Below are positions 48,488 through 57,568 of a stretch of 64,000 nucleotides of DNA, in pieces. The stretch comes from Thiopseudomonas acetoxidans (GTDB lineage: Bacteria; Pseudomonadota; Gammaproteobacteria; Pseudomonadales; Pseudomonadaceae), in assembly GCF_030362935.1 (NCBI RefSeq), contig NZ_JAUCDY010000001.1, positions 310,001 through 374,000 of the forward strand. The letters are read 5' to 3'. Each line of letters starts with the position of its first letter. Within the stretch, counting starts at the first letter, position 1. The translations under genes were made by a program, and so were the position numbers. Under the pieces are notes generated by a model that was given only the letters and a program-made list of their open reading frames with translations, searched no databases and had not been told where the DNA came from.

Positions 48488-50776
48488 TTAATCACGGCTC
48501 TTTAAGCGGCGTAAATCACCGATAACTGATTCTAGGGCGCGGTCAAAGAGCTGTGCATCATCCAGCAACGTCAGAGTTCCGTCTGCAAAAGCTAAAGCAA
48601 GCTCGGCGCGGCTTTTCTCCAGTACTTTAAGCCCTCTGCGGTTAACGAAAATATAGCGTCCTGTAGATTTGATAATGGCAGCCAGCTTACAGCGAGTATT
48701 TTGCTCATCGGCCTGTGTTAGCTCAAACCAGCTACCGGCATTTAACTTATCTACCAGTGCTAAGGCGGGATGATTTTCATCAACCTCTACTTCAGGCACG
48801 GTGTCAGCGGCAGGCTCAGTAAGGGCGATTTTTGCCTTTACCTCAACCATGGCAGGTTCTTCTTGAGCGGGCTCTGTAGACTCAGCTGTTGGTGGTGGCT
48901 CTGTAGGAGTATCGCTAGGGGTCGATTGTGCTGGCGTTGCTTTTACAGTCTCAGTAGCAGGTTGGGCGGGCTCTAAGAGTGCGTTGGCACGCTGCATAGC
49001 CTGCACATGTAAAACTTCTAGTTTGGTAAACAGTAAAGAGGTAGCGAAAGGATCGAGAGCGGCTTGATTAAAACCTTCGTGCAGTTTTTCGAGCAGTTTT
49101 GGGATAAGTAGGCGTAACTTGCGTGCGGTATCCGGCTCTGTATGGGGCGAAACGCTCCATATCAGCTGATCCATGACAGCTAAGCTGCTTTTCCATTGAT
49201 TGGATTGCTCACCATATTTGAGATGGTTAAGCAGCATGACTTTGCTCCATGAGTCTTGCAGTATCTGTACCACGGTTTCGGCAAGGGTTTTACCCATCAA
49301 GCGTTCATTGAGCGCTTCTTCCACCTGTGCGCGCGCATACTCAGAGCGTGCGCGTCCTTCTTCAGCATCACGAACACGTTGTTCTAGAAGCTCGCTGCGG
49401 CGACGCTCAGTACGCATGAAGCTGGCAAAATCCGTTAGCAGTTCATTAAAAATACCGGGGTCATCAGAGAAGTCATGCTGTAGACGCTGCACAATGGATT
49501 CTATTTTTTGCGATAAGCTATCTTGGTGCTTGGTATCTTGGTCGCTCCAACCCAGTGCAGCAGAGCCAATTTCATTCAACAGGCGGCGTGCAGGGTGATT
49601 GGTGTTATCAAAAAAGGATTTGTCTAAAACAGCCAGTTTTAATAGCGGAATTTGCATGCGCCCAATCATGGCTTTTAATGCGCTAGGAATAGAACGATCG
49701 TCTAAAATAAAATCAAACAGCATGGAGACGAGATTGATAATGTCGTTATCAATTTCACCTACGACGCGCGTGCGTTTGCTTTGCTGGCTGGCGCGTTGCA
49801 GTATGCTGTCGAGTTGTTTGCGGACGATTTGACTGCTTACATGTTGTTCGTTGTTATGTTGCTGTAAGTGAGACAGCAGACGCATTAAATCCTGTGTACT
49901 TATGGGTACCGCGTCACTGGGTGCGGGGGTGCTTGCTTGGCTAAGCTTCAAATGCCCCAGTAATGCTTGCAGCTCATCGAAAGCAATGTGTGTGTGAATT
50001 GCTTGCGTCACGCCAAAGGAGTGTTGGTCTGCATCAGCTGTATGACTTGTGGCATGCCTTTGTGTAACGGAGGGACGTTTTCGCTCGGTTGTTTGGCTGC
50101 TGAGATCGGGCAGAACCCCTTCCTTTATCAACAGCTCATTGCTGGCGTGGTAAAGCGCATGAATATTGTCCAGCACGGCCTTTTCAAACAGCTTCAAGAT
50201 AATCAGTTTAATCTGGATTTCAAAGCCCAGAATCGTGCAGGATTCGAGAAAAGCAGTGGCCAGTGATTTAGGGCCTAGTGGGTTCTCATCGTTACTGATT
50301 TTGCGCTGTAGCAAGTGACCTAGGCGCGTGCTGAGCAGAGTTAGGGGCTGTACTTCAGTCCCCATTACTTTGGCGATCATGGTTTCAAGCGCAACCGATT
50401 CTTCAAGCTCGTCATTTTGCACTAAGCTGAGAGTGTCTAGGTTGAGCTTTTCTTCTACTCGGCTGCGGCCTATGGAACGTTGATTCAGCTGATTAAATTT
50501 ATCAAGTAAGCCATGGAAAAAGCCGCGTTCTAGGCTTTTGCGCTTAAGACGTAAATCGCGCATGGCCTCAAACAGGCTGTTTTGTTCACTATTGCTAGTG
50601 GCGCGATCGGCCATTTCAAATAAAATGTCATCCGCTGAGGTAAATAATTCTTGCAGATTTTTTTTGATGTGCAGGGTGGCATTGTCCCGCACTAAAGAGA
50701 GGACGGGTGGCAAATTGCCGAGATTCTTTGAGGTGGTACTGTGGCTTATAGGCACAACCTTGGCTTCATTTTGCAT
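48488..50776 (-). CDS. DUF1631 family protein
   Basis: A 762-residue, largely helical cytoplasmic protein. The N-terminal part (ADDILFEMADRATSNSEQNSL, residues about 47-67) and the repeated helical segments up to residue about 560 are typical of DUF1631. A Pro/Ala/Glu/Thr-rich linker follows (about residues 605-660). The C-terminal region, LNAGSWFELTQADEQNTRCK, KLAAIIKSTGRYIFVNRRGL and KVLEKSRAEL, resembles a PilZ-like beta-barrel (inference). Some DUF1631 proteins are annotated as thymidine phosphorylase, which I see no support for. It stands upstream of nadC on the opposite strand. Confidence 0.85.
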   Translation of the reverse strand: MQNEAKVVPISHSTTSKNLGNLPPVLSLVRDNATLHIKKNLQELFTSADDILFEMADRATSNSEQNSLFEAMRDLRLKRKSLERGFFHGLLDKFNQLNQRSIGRSRVEEKLNLDTLSLVQNDELEESVALETMIAKVMGTEVQPLTLLSTRLGHLLQRKISNDENPLGPKSLATAFLESCTILGFEIQIKLIILKLFEKAVLDNIHALYHASNELLIKEGVLPDLSSQTTERKRPSVTQRHATSHTADADQHSFGVTQAIHTHIAFDELQALLGHLKLSQASTPAPSDAVPISTQDLMRLLSHLQQHNNEQHVSSQIVRKQLDSILQRASQQSKRTRVVGEIDNDIINLVSMLFDFILDDRSIPSALKAMIGRMQIPLLKLAVLDKSFFDNTNHPARRLLNEIGSAALGWSDQDTKHQDSLSQKIESIVQRLQHDFSDDPGIFNELLTDFASFMRTERRRSELLEQRVRDAEEGRARSEYARAQVEEALNERLMGKTLAETVVQILQDSWSKVMLLNHLKYGEQSNQWKSSLAVMDQLIWSVSPHTEPDTARKLRLLIPKLLEKLHEGFNQAALDPFATSLLFTKLEVLHVQAMQRANALLEPAQPATETVKATPAQSTPSDTPTEPPPTAESTEPAQEEPAMVEVKAKIALTEPAADTVPEVEVDENHPALALVDKLNAGSWFELTQADEQNTRCKLAAIIKSTGRYIFVNRRGLKVLEKSRAELALAFADGTLTLLDDAQLFDRALESVIGDLRRLKSRD

Positions 50777-51043
50777 AGGCTACCTCCTCTGAGAACAAGC
50801 CTGTAGCTTGAGTTTACAAATAACTAATACTAACACCTAGACTAGAAAATGTATGCTGCAAAAAGAGGGTCAGAAATCTGGCGTCAAATTTTTATTGATT
50901 ATAACCAGCCGCTTTTTAAGTCCAAGCGCAGCCCATCTAAGCTTTGAAGCCAGTCACAGCTATTGTTGGGGGATAGGGGTGTTGGTGTTTCATAATTTAA
51001 GCGCGTGGCTCTATAATACTAAATTGTTTTTTTGGAGTGTTGC

Positions 51044-51892
51044 ATGGCGAATTTGACTATCGAGCAACTTGCGGCAGAGGTTCGCGACAATGTGCGGGTT
51101 GCTTTAGCAGAAGATGTGGGTACTGGGGATATTACCGCGCAACTTATTCCGGCTGAACAACAAGCCCGTGCTCGGGTAATTACCCGCGAAGATGCCATCA
51201 TTAGTGGCATGGCCTGGGTGAATGAGGTGTTCCGTCAAGTGGATCCAGCTGTCGAAGTGATTTGGCACGTGGCCGATGGTGAACGGGTGAGCACGAATCA
51301 GGTATTGTTTGAGTTGGTGGGCAGTGCGCGTTCGCTATTGACAGGCGAGCGTACCGCGTTGAACTTTATGCAAACGTTATCGGCAGTTGCTACGCGCTGC
51401 GGTTATTTTGCCGACAAGGTTAAAGATTTGCCGATCAAGCTATTAGATACGCGCAAAACCATTCCGGGTCTGCGTTTGGCGCAAAAATATGCAGTAACTT
51501 GCGGTGGTTGTCATAATCATCGTATTGGGTTGTATGATGTGTTTTTAATCAAAGAGAATCATATTACTGCCTGTGGTGGCATTAAAGAAGCAGTGGAAAC
51601 TGCACGCCGTATTGCTCCAGAAAAACCCATCGAAGTAGAAGTGGAAAACCTGGATGAGTTTGCTGAAGCGTTAAAAACCAGCGCTGATATTATTATGCTT
51701 GATGAGCTATCGTATGAGGATATGCGTACGGCGGTCAAACTCAATGCGGGTCAGGTTAAGTTGGAGGCCTCTGGTGGAATTAACGAACAGACTTTGCGTG
51801 CAGTAGCTGAAACGGGAGTGGATTTTATCTCGCTGGGTACGCTGACTAAAAACGTTAAGGCAGTCGACTTGTCGATGCGCTTAAGCCTGTAA
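51044..51892 (+). CDS. nadC: Nicotinate-nucleotide pyrophosphorylase (carboxylating)
   Basis: NadC converts quinolinate and PRPP to nicotinate mononucleotide in de novo NAD synthesis. The 282-residue enzyme has LAEDVGTGDITAQLIP, ERTALNFMQTLSAVAT, LLDTRKTIPGLRLAQKYAV and the later IMLDE and LEASGGINEQTLRAVAETG. ATG 51044 has GGAG 6 nt upstream (51034-51037) and is preferred over GTG/TTG codons earlier in frame. A clear TATAAT lies at 51012-51017. It feeds the same pathway as NadE and PncC in this window. Confidence 0.96.
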   Translation: MANLTIEQLAAEVRDNVRVALAEDVGTGDITAQLIPAEQQARARVITREDAIISGMAWVNEVFRQVDPAVEVIWHVADGERVSTNQVLFELVGSARSLLTGERTALNFMQTLSAVATRCGYFADKVKDLPIKLLDTRKTIPGLRLAQKYAVTCGGCHNHRIGLYDVFLIKENHITACGGIKEAVETARRIAPEKPIEVEVENLDEFAEALKTSADIIMLDELSYEDMRTAVKLNAGQVKLEASGGINEQTLRAVAETGVDFISLGTLTKNVKAVDLSMRLSL

Positions 51893-51941
51893 ATTTATAC
51901 TGCACCGGCAGAGCTAGCAACGTAGCCCTGCTGGTGTTGGT

Positions 51942-53366
51942 TTATCTTCTTCTGAGGTTTGCTTCTATTTCTGCATCTAAGTCTGGCGGCAGGAAGTCTT
52001 TGTCTGGATCGTAGGCTGGATTCAAGTATGGACTGAGCGCCTGTAAGTTATTAGGGCTGAGACTGCCTGCCACTTGCTGTAAGCGCAAATTGTTCAAAAT
52101 ATAATCGTAACGGGCGTTGTTGTAATTGCGTACTGCAGCAAATAGTTGGCGTTGCGCGTCTAGCACATCTACTATGGTGCGCGTACCCACTTCATAACCA
52201 ATTTCGGTTGCTTCGACTGCACTCTGGCTGGAAATAATCGTTTGCTTACGCGCCTGAACCTGTTGGATATCCGTGTTAACCGCTCGATGCAGATTGCGCG
52301 CATCCTGTATGATCTGACGATGCATACTTTCTTTTAAATATTCGATTTGATTTCTTTGTTGCACGCCCTGACGCACGCTGGCAGAAGTTGCACCGCCGCT
52401 GTATAGCGGGATAGTCAGTTGCAAACCAATCACGGTTTGTTCCGCGTGACGATGGTAGGTGGGCATACCCCTATTGATGAAGCCTAGGCTGTCATTGTCA
52501 CCTTTTTGATGCTGTGCAATGGCGTCGATGGTGGGTGCATGACCGGACTTACGTTTGCGTAAATCATTTTCTGCCGCGGTTACTGCAAAATCCATGGCTT
52601 GTAACTGTAGGTTTTCTGCAGTTGCTTTATTGACCCAGGCATTAGCATCGTTGGGCTGGGGCGGCAGGACGGGCAAACTGTGACGTACGCCTTCTAGGGC
52701 GTTAAACGTTTGATTGGTTAGGGTGCTGAGTGCTTGAAAGGCGTCCTGCACTTGGTTTTCTGCCACCAAACGGTTCGCGCGAGCTGCGTCATAGGCTGCT
52801 TGGGCTTGCAGTACATCCGTCTTATCAGATAAGCCCACATTAAAACGCTCTGAAGCCAAATCGTATTGGCGTTTAAAAGCATCTTCCTCGGCGCGGCTAG
52901 CCGCTAGGTTATCCTGTGTGCGTAAAACAGCAAAGTAGGCTTCTGCACTCTGCAAAATAATGCTTTGCTCGGTTGCGGAAAGTTCCAACGCTGCTTGTTC
53001 GCTATCTGCCTGTGCCGCTTTGAGTTGGTACCAGCTATCAAGGCGAAACAGGGGTTGGCTAAGCGTGGCTTGATAGCTGTAACTGTTACGCTTGCTGGTT
53101 TGCTCACCCAGCTGGCGTGTATCCACTGAGGTGCGGCTGTGGTTGGTGCCGGCACCTGCGCCGAGCTGGGGTAACAAAGCAGCACGAGCCAGGGGAATGT
53201 TTTCAGATCGGGCACGGTATGCTGCGTGCGCGGCTGCAAGGTCAGAGTTGTTCTCTACCGCAAGCTGGTACACATCCAGCAAATTAGCCTGTGTAATGGT
53301 TTGGGTAGCATAGGCGTTGGTGGTTATAAAAAAACTGGCTGCAATAATAATAGGTAAGGCGCGCAT
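51942..53366 (-). CDS. tolC: TolC-family outer-membrane channel
   Basis: TolC trimers form the outer-membrane tunnel for type I secretion and multidrug efflux pumps. The 474-residue precursor has a signal peptide (ending NAYA), then two internally repeated halves of long coiled coils and short beta strands. Typical segments are QPLFRLDSWYQLKAAQAD, RFNVGLSDKTDVLQAQAAYD and YEVGTRTIVDVLDAQRQLF. The matching GLSDKTDV and GTRTIVDV motifs reflect the duplication. It is divergent from thiC, the usual Pseudomonas arrangement. No pump genes are adjacent, so it probably serves several transporters. The cluster ABC exporter at 41-43 kb could be one client (speculation). Confidence 0.92.
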   Translation of the reverse strand: MRALPIIIAASFFITTNAYATQTITQANLLDVYQLAVENNSDLAAAHAAYRARSENIPLARAALLPQLGAGAGTNHSRTSVDTRQLGEQTSKRNSYSYQATLSQPLFRLDSWYQLKAAQADSEQAALELSATEQSIILQSAEAYFAVLRTQDNLAASRAEEDAFKRQYDLASERFNVGLSDKTDVLQAQAAYDAARANRLVAENQVQDAFQALSTLTNQTFNALEGVRHSLPVLPPQPNDANAWVNKATAENLQLQAMDFAVTAAENDLRKRKSGHAPTIDAIAQHQKGDNDSLGFINRGMPTYHRHAEQTVIGLQLTIPLYSGGATSASVRQGVQQRNQIEYLKESMHRQIIQDARNLHRAVNTDIQQVQARKQTIISSQSAVEATEIGYEVGTRTIVDVLDAQRQLFAAVRNYNNARYDYILNNLRLQQVAGSLSPNNLQALSPYLNPAYDPDKDFLPPDLDAEIEANLRRR

Positions 53367-53487
53367 GGTTATGACTCATAAAAATAATACTTAAGACTAA
53401 AGTTTGCTGTGGGATGGGTCAAGTGACCATTTAGCACGTGGCGCTGGCTTGTGCTTTTGCGAGCTATCTGTTCTTATGGTGATTGAT

Positions 53488-53576
53488 TCTTGTCGGGGCG
53501 CCTGATTTAGGCTGAGATTGGCATATGCCGGATCCCGTTGAACCTGATCGGGTTAATACCCGCGTAGGAAACAAGA
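53488..53576 (+). promoter_or_regulatory. TPP (THI-box) riboswitch of thiC
   Basis: The conserved segments are present in order: TCTTGTCGGGGCGCCT, GGCTGAGATTGGC, CCCGTTGAACCTGATCGGGT, and TAATACCCGCGTAGGAAACA closing with the CAAGA strand of P1. Thiamine pyrophosphate binding should repress thiC through the terminator just downstream. Confidence 0.97.
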
Positions 53577-53578
53577 GA

Positions 53579-53612
53579 AGAGGCGTTGTGAGTCTTGGCG
53601 CCTCTATTTTTT
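53579..53612 (+). terminator. Attenuator terminator after the TPP riboswitch
   Basis: AGAGGCG pairs with CGCCTCT around TTGTGAGTCTTGG, then A and six T. Its 5' side begins 3 nt after the riboswitch P1 strand, consistent with transcription control by TPP. Confidence 0.88.
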
Positions 53613-53617
53613 GTGGA

Positions 53618-53661
53618 CAGGTTCCCCTGACAGTTTTTTGTTCTGTTAACCGGAGAACCTG
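53618..53661 (+). promoter_or_regulatory. Hairpin covering the thiC ribosome-binding site
   Basis: CAGGTTCCCC (53618-53627) can pair with GGAGAACCTG (53652-53661), nine of ten bases, and TGACAG with CTGTTA inside it, with loop TTTTTTGTT. The SD sequence GGAG (53652-53655) is buried in the stem, so translation of thiC would be low when this forms. Confidence 0.6.
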
Positions 53662-53664
53662 AAC

Positions 53665-55548
53665 ATGACGCAAAAGCTGTCGCAACACCTTAGTGATACC
53701 GCCCAAGTGGACGCTCAGTCCATTCAACCCTTTCCTAATTCACGCAAAATCTATGTGCCGGGTTCGCGCCCAGATATACGCGTGCCGATGCGGGAAATCA
53801 GTTTAACGCCCACCGTTACTGAGCAAGGCCAAGAAGCCAATGCACCGGTATTGGTGTATGACACCTCAGGTCCCTACACGGACCCTAGCATCAGCATTGA
53901 TGTGCGTAAAGGCTTGCCCAATGTGCGCAGTGCGTGGATTGCCGAGCGCGGCGATACCGAAGAATTACCCGGGCTTAGCTCAGAGTTTGGTCAGCAGCGC
54001 CTCAATGACGCGCAATTAAACGCCATGCGTTTTGCCGCCACCACCAAGCCTAGGCGCGCCAAAGCTGGGCGTAATGTCAGCCAAATGCATTATGCACGGC
54101 AGGGCGTGATTACGCCGGAGATGGAGTTTGTCGCCATCCGTGAAAACCTTAAGCTGCAAGAAGCTCGCGAAGCCGGTTTGCTGGATAGCCAGCATCCGGG
54201 GCAAAGCTTTGGTGCCAGCATTCCTAAAGAAATTACCGCTGAGTTTGTGCGCAGTGAAATTGCGCGTGGACGGGCGATTATTCCCGCAAACATTAACCAT
54301 CCTGAATTAGAGCCGATGATTATCGGCCGTAATTTCTTGGTCAAGATCAACGGCAACATTGGTAACTCGGCGCTGGGCTCATCCATTGAAGAAGAAGTCG
54401 CTAAGTTGACATGGGGTATTCGCTGGGGTGCGGATACCATCATGGATTTGTCTACGGGCAAAAATATTCACGAAACCCGCGAATGGATTATCCGTAACTC
54501 GCCGGTGCCGGTTGGTACGGTACCCATTTATCAGGCGCTGGAAAAAGTCGATGGCATTGCCGAAGAACTGACGTGGGAACTGTTCCGCGACACCCTGATT
54601 GAGCAGGCGGAGCAGGGCGTGGATTACTTCACCATTCATGCCGGTGTGTTACTGCGCTATGTGCCGCTGACAGCCAAGCGCGTTACCGGCATTGTCTCGC
54701 GTGGCGGCTCGATTATGGCCAAGTGGTGTTTAGCCCATCACCAAGAAAACTTCATCTATACGCATTTTGAAGATATTTGCGAAATTATGAAAGCCTATGA
54801 TGTGAGTTTCTCGCTGGGTGATGGTTTGCGTCCGGGCTCGATAGCTGATGCGAACGATGCCGCGCAGTTTGCTGAGCTGGAAACGCTCGGCGAGCTGACC
54901 AAAGTGGCGTGGGAGCATGATGTGCAAACCATCATCGAAGGGCCGGGGCATGTGCCGATGCATATGATTAAGGAAAATATGGAGAAACAGCTGGAGTGCT
55001 GTGATGAGGCGCCTTTTTATACCCTGGGTCCCTTAGTCACTGATATTGCACCGGGCTATGACCACATCACCTCAGGCATGGGGGCGGCAATGATTGGTTG
55101 GTACGGCTGTGCGATGCTGTGCTATGTCACGCCTAAAGAGCACTTGGGTTTGCCCAATAAAGACGATGTGAAAACCGGCATTATCACCTACAAGATTGCC
55201 GCCCATGCGGCTGACTTGGCAAAAGGCCATCCGGGGGCACAGATTCGTGATGATGCATTGAGTAAAGCGCGTTTTGAGTTCCGTTGGGAGGATCAGTTTA
55301 ACTTGGCACTCGATCCTGACACGGCGCGGGAGTTTCATGATGAAACCATGCCCAAAGAGTCGGGCAAAGTGGCGCATTTTTGTTCCATGTGTGGACCGAA
55401 ATTCTGCTCGATGAAAATCACTCAGGATGTGCGTGAGTACGCCAAAGAGCACGGGTTAACGGATGAGCAAAAAGCGATTGAGGCGGGCTTTAAAGAACAG
55501 TCGGAACGCTTTCGCCAAGAGGGCTCGATAATTTATAAGCAGGTTTAA
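53665..55548 (+). CDS. thiC: Phosphomethylpyrimidine synthase ThiC
   Basis: ThiC is the radical-SAM enzyme that rearranges aminoimidazole ribotide into HMP phosphate, the pyrimidine part of thiamine. The 627-residue protein has the N-terminal FPNSRKIYVPGSRPDIRVPM, central GYDHITSGMGAAMIGWYGCA, and the C-terminal Fe-S cluster motif CSMCGPKFCSM (C-x2-C-x4-C). The CGG-type SD is inside a hairpin in front of ATG 53665. It is controlled by a TPP riboswitch. Its product is phosphorylated by ThiD and joined by ThiE, encoded at 57.6-59.0 kb. Confidence 0.98.
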   Translation: MTQKLSQHLSDTAQVDAQSIQPFPNSRKIYVPGSRPDIRVPMREISLTPTVTEQGQEANAPVLVYDTSGPYTDPSISIDVRKGLPNVRSAWIAERGDTEELPGLSSEFGQQRLNDAQLNAMRFAATTKPRRAKAGRNVSQMHYARQGVITPEMEFVAIRENLKLQEAREAGLLDSQHPGQSFGASIPKEITAEFVRSEIARGRAIIPANINHPELEPMIIGRNFLVKINGNIGNSALGSSIEEEVAKLTWGIRWGADTIMDLSTGKNIHETREWIIRNSPVPVGTVPIYQALEKVDGIAEELTWELFRDTLIEQAEQGVDYFTIHAGVLLRYVPLTAKRVTGIVSRGGSIMAKWCLAHHQENFIYTHFEDICEIMKAYDVSFSLGDGLRPGSIADANDAAQFAELETLGELTKVAWEHDVQTIIEGPGHVPMHMIKENMEKQLECCDEAPFYTLGPLVTDIAPGYDHITSGMGAAMIGWYGCAMLCYVTPKEHLGLPNKDDVKTGIITYKIAAHAADLAKGHPGAQIRDDALSKARFEFRWEDQFNLALDPDTAREFHDETMPKESGKVAHFCSMCGPKFCSMKITQDVREYAKEHGLTDEQKAIEAGFKEQSERFRQEGSIIYKQV

Positions 55549-55565
55549 TTAGCCGGTGGCGAGGT

Positions 55566-55589
55566 AATGCGGGCAGGGCTGCCCGCATT
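55566..55589. terminator. Bidirectional hairpin between thiC and the nitroreductase gene
   Basis: AATGCGGGCAG and CTGCCCGCATT form an 11-bp perfect stem around GG. Only a short T-rich tail (CTTGTT) follows on the plus strand. It separates two convergent genes. Confidence 0.7.
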
Positions 55590-55593
55590 CTTG

Positions 55594-56193
55594 TTACGCA
55601 AATATCAAAAAACGCTCGGCGTCAGCGATATAGGTTTTTTCGGAAAGCTCGCCTTCGTTGGAGCCAAAAGGCATTTGCGCCCGTAGCGTCCAGTTGCTTG
55701 GAATATCCCAGTGCGCAGCGACAGCAGCGTCGATTACTGGATTGTAATGCTGCAGGCTGGCGCCTATATCGGCATTAGCCAGTGCTGTCCAGACGGAAAA
55801 CTGGGCAATGGCATTGGCATGCTCAGACCAAACTGGAAAGTTATCCGCATAGAGAGCAAAGCGCTCCTGCAATCCTTCCACCACTGTTTGGTCTTCGTAA
55901 AATAAAACTGTTCCTGCGCCCGCAGCAAAGCTATTCACCTTGGTTTTGGTGGCAGCAAAGTTATCCGCAGGAACCAAAGGCCGTAAAGACTCTTTGACCA
56001 AATCCCACAATGCTTGGTTGTGCTCAGCATAGAGAATTACTGCGCGAGTACTTTGTGAGTTAAACGCTGAAGGCGCCTGCCTAACCGCCTCTTGAATAAG
56101 CTCGGTAGTCTCGGCCTGCGACAAGGTGAGGTTTTTACCTAGCGCATACTGACTGCGACGTTTTTTAATGGATTCGATAAATAGATTGTGCAT
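55594..56193 (-). CDS. Nitroreductase family protein
   Basis: A 199-residue FMN-dependent oxidoreductase-like protein. The opening FIESIKKRRSQYALGKNLTL carries the Arg-Arg-Ser phosphate-binding motif, and VRQAPSAFNSQSTRAVILY holds the second FMN contact. The later LANADIGASLQHYNP and MPFGSNEGELSEKTY are typical of the NfsB-like, RutE/oxidoreductase subgroup. ATG 56193 gives the canonical start MHNLFIESIKKRRS. The physiological substrate is unknown. It is followed by a bidirectional terminator and lies upstream of, but separate from, hemL on the same strand. Confidence 0.9.
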   Translation of the reverse strand: MHNLFIESIKKRRSQYALGKNLTLSQAETTELIQEAVRQAPSAFNSQSTRAVILYAEHNQALWDLVKESLRPLVPADNFAATKTKVNSFAAGAGTVLFYEDQTVVEGLQERFALYADNFPVWSEHANAIAQFSVWTALANADIGASLQHYNPVIDAAVAAHWDIPSNWTLRAQMPFGSNEGELSEKTYIADAERFLIFA

Positions 56194-56275
56194 AGGTTGA
56201 GTATCCGTTGTTGTATAATTAAGGCTCGACACTGATCAAGCAGGACTGAGCTTGGTTGCTCAGGCCTGCTTGAGG

Positions 56276-57559
56276 TTAGGCTAAAGCGTTAAAGGCTTGT
56301 TCAGCGGCTTCTAACGTGATTTGTAGCTCGGTTTTACCCATGGCTGCAGACACAAAGCCGGCTTCATAAGCACTTGGCGCCAAATAAACGCCGCCGTCAA
56401 GCATCAGGTGGAAGAATTTCTTGAACCGTTCAACATCACAGGCGACCGCATCCTTAAAGTTACGGATGTCTTTATTGTCGGTAAAGAATAGGCCAAACAT
56501 GCCGCCCACTTGCGTGGTTGTGAAGGCAATACCGGCGGCATCAGCACGCTCTTGTAAACCCTGCGTCAGACGCTTGGCATAGCTACTGAGTTGCGCATGA
56601 AAATCCGCTTGTTGCACCAGTTTGAGCGTGGCTAAACCTGCGGCCATCGCTAGCGGGTTGCCAGATAGCGTACCGGCTTGGTACACCGGACCTAATGGCG
56701 CAATGTGCGACATGATCTCTTTTTTACCGCCAAAGCAGCCTACCGGCATGCCGCCGCCAATTACCTTACCGAAGGTAGACAGATCCGGCTTCACGCCGTA
56801 ATGTGCCTGTGCTCCACCTAAGGCCACGCGGAAGCCTGTCATGACTTCGTCAAAAATCAACACCACGTCGTGTTTATCACACAGCTGGCGCAAACCTTGC
56901 AAGTAGCCATCTACAGGTGGAATACAGTTCATGTTACCCGCTACCGGCTCGATAATAATACAGGCAATGTCTTGGCCTTTTTCTGCCAAGTACTTAGCCA
57001 CGGCATCTAGGTCGTTATAGGGTAGGGTGATGGTGTGTTTGGCGAAGTCCGCAGGCACGCCGGGCGAGCTTGGCACGCCCAAGGTCAGTGCGCCTGAACC
57101 GGCTTTCACCAGCAGACTGTCGGAATGACCGTGGTAGCAGCCTTCAAATTTGATAATGCTGTCACGTCCGGTGTAACCGCGTGCTAAACGGATCGCGCTC
57201 ATGGTTGCTTCGGTGCCGGAGCTGACCATACGCATCATTTCCATGGAGGGCACTAGCTGGCTAACCAAGTCGGCCATCTCTACTTCCAACGCTGTTGGCG
57301 CACCAAATGACAGGCCGTGTTCCAACTGTGCGCGTACTGCATTGAGCACTTCAGGATGACCATGGCCAAGAATCATTGGACCCCACGAGCCGATGTAGTC
57401 GACATAGCGTTTGTCGTCCTCATCGGTCACATAAGCGCCTTCGGCGTGCTTGAAAAATAACGGCGTGCCGCCGACACCGGCAAAAGCACGAACAGGAGAG
57501 TTTACGCCGCCAGGAATGTGTTGTTGGGCGTTAGCAAATAAAGTGGCTGAACGAGACAT
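56276..57559 (-). CDS. hemL: Glutamate-1-semialdehyde 2,1-aminomutase
   Basis: HemL converts glutamate-1-semialdehyde (the HemA product) to 5-aminolevulinate using pyridoxal or pyridoxamine phosphate. The 427-residue enzyme has the opening FANAQQHIPGGVNSPVRAF, the MMRMVSSGTEATMSAIRLAR cofactor-phosphate region, IFDEVMTGFRVA, and the catalytic Lys in STFGKVIGGGMPVG. It is last in the thiD-thiE-hemL group, 9 bp after thiE. This pairing of thiamine and heme genes is seen in Pseudomonas. Confidence 0.98.
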   Translation of the reverse strand: MSRSATLFANAQQHIPGGVNSPVRAFAGVGGTPLFFKHAEGAYVTDEDDKRYVDYIGSWGPMILGHGHPEVLNAVRAQLEHGLSFGAPTALEVEMADLVSQLVPSMEMMRMVSSGTEATMSAIRLARGYTGRDSIIKFEGCYHGHSDSLLVKAGSGALTLGVPSSPGVPADFAKHTITLPYNDLDAVAKYLAEKGQDIACIIIEPVAGNMNCIPPVDGYLQGLRQLCDKHDVVLIFDEVMTGFRVALGGAQAHYGVKPDLSTFGKVIGGGMPVGCFGGKKEIMSHIAPLGPVYQAGTLSGNPLAMAAGLATLKLVQQADFHAQLSSYAKRLTQGLQERADAAGIAFTTTQVGGMFGLFFTDNKDIRNFKDAVACDVERFKKFFHLMLDGGVYLAPSAYEAGFVSAAMGKTELQITLEAAEQAFNALA

Positions 57560-57568
57560 GAAAATCCT

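Noticed and set aside
48488..50776. Thymidine phosphorylase annotation for the DUF1631 protein
   Set aside because: No phosphorylase motifs are visible; the name appears to be a propagated annotation.
50853..51056. 67-codon open reading frame in front of nadC
   Set aside because: It spans the nadC promoter region and overlaps its start; the sequence lacks domain features.
51902..51935. Terminator hairpin after nadC (CACCGGCAG with CTGCTGGTG)
   Set aside because: It has a mismatch, a long loop and no proper T-run; too weak to list as a terminator.
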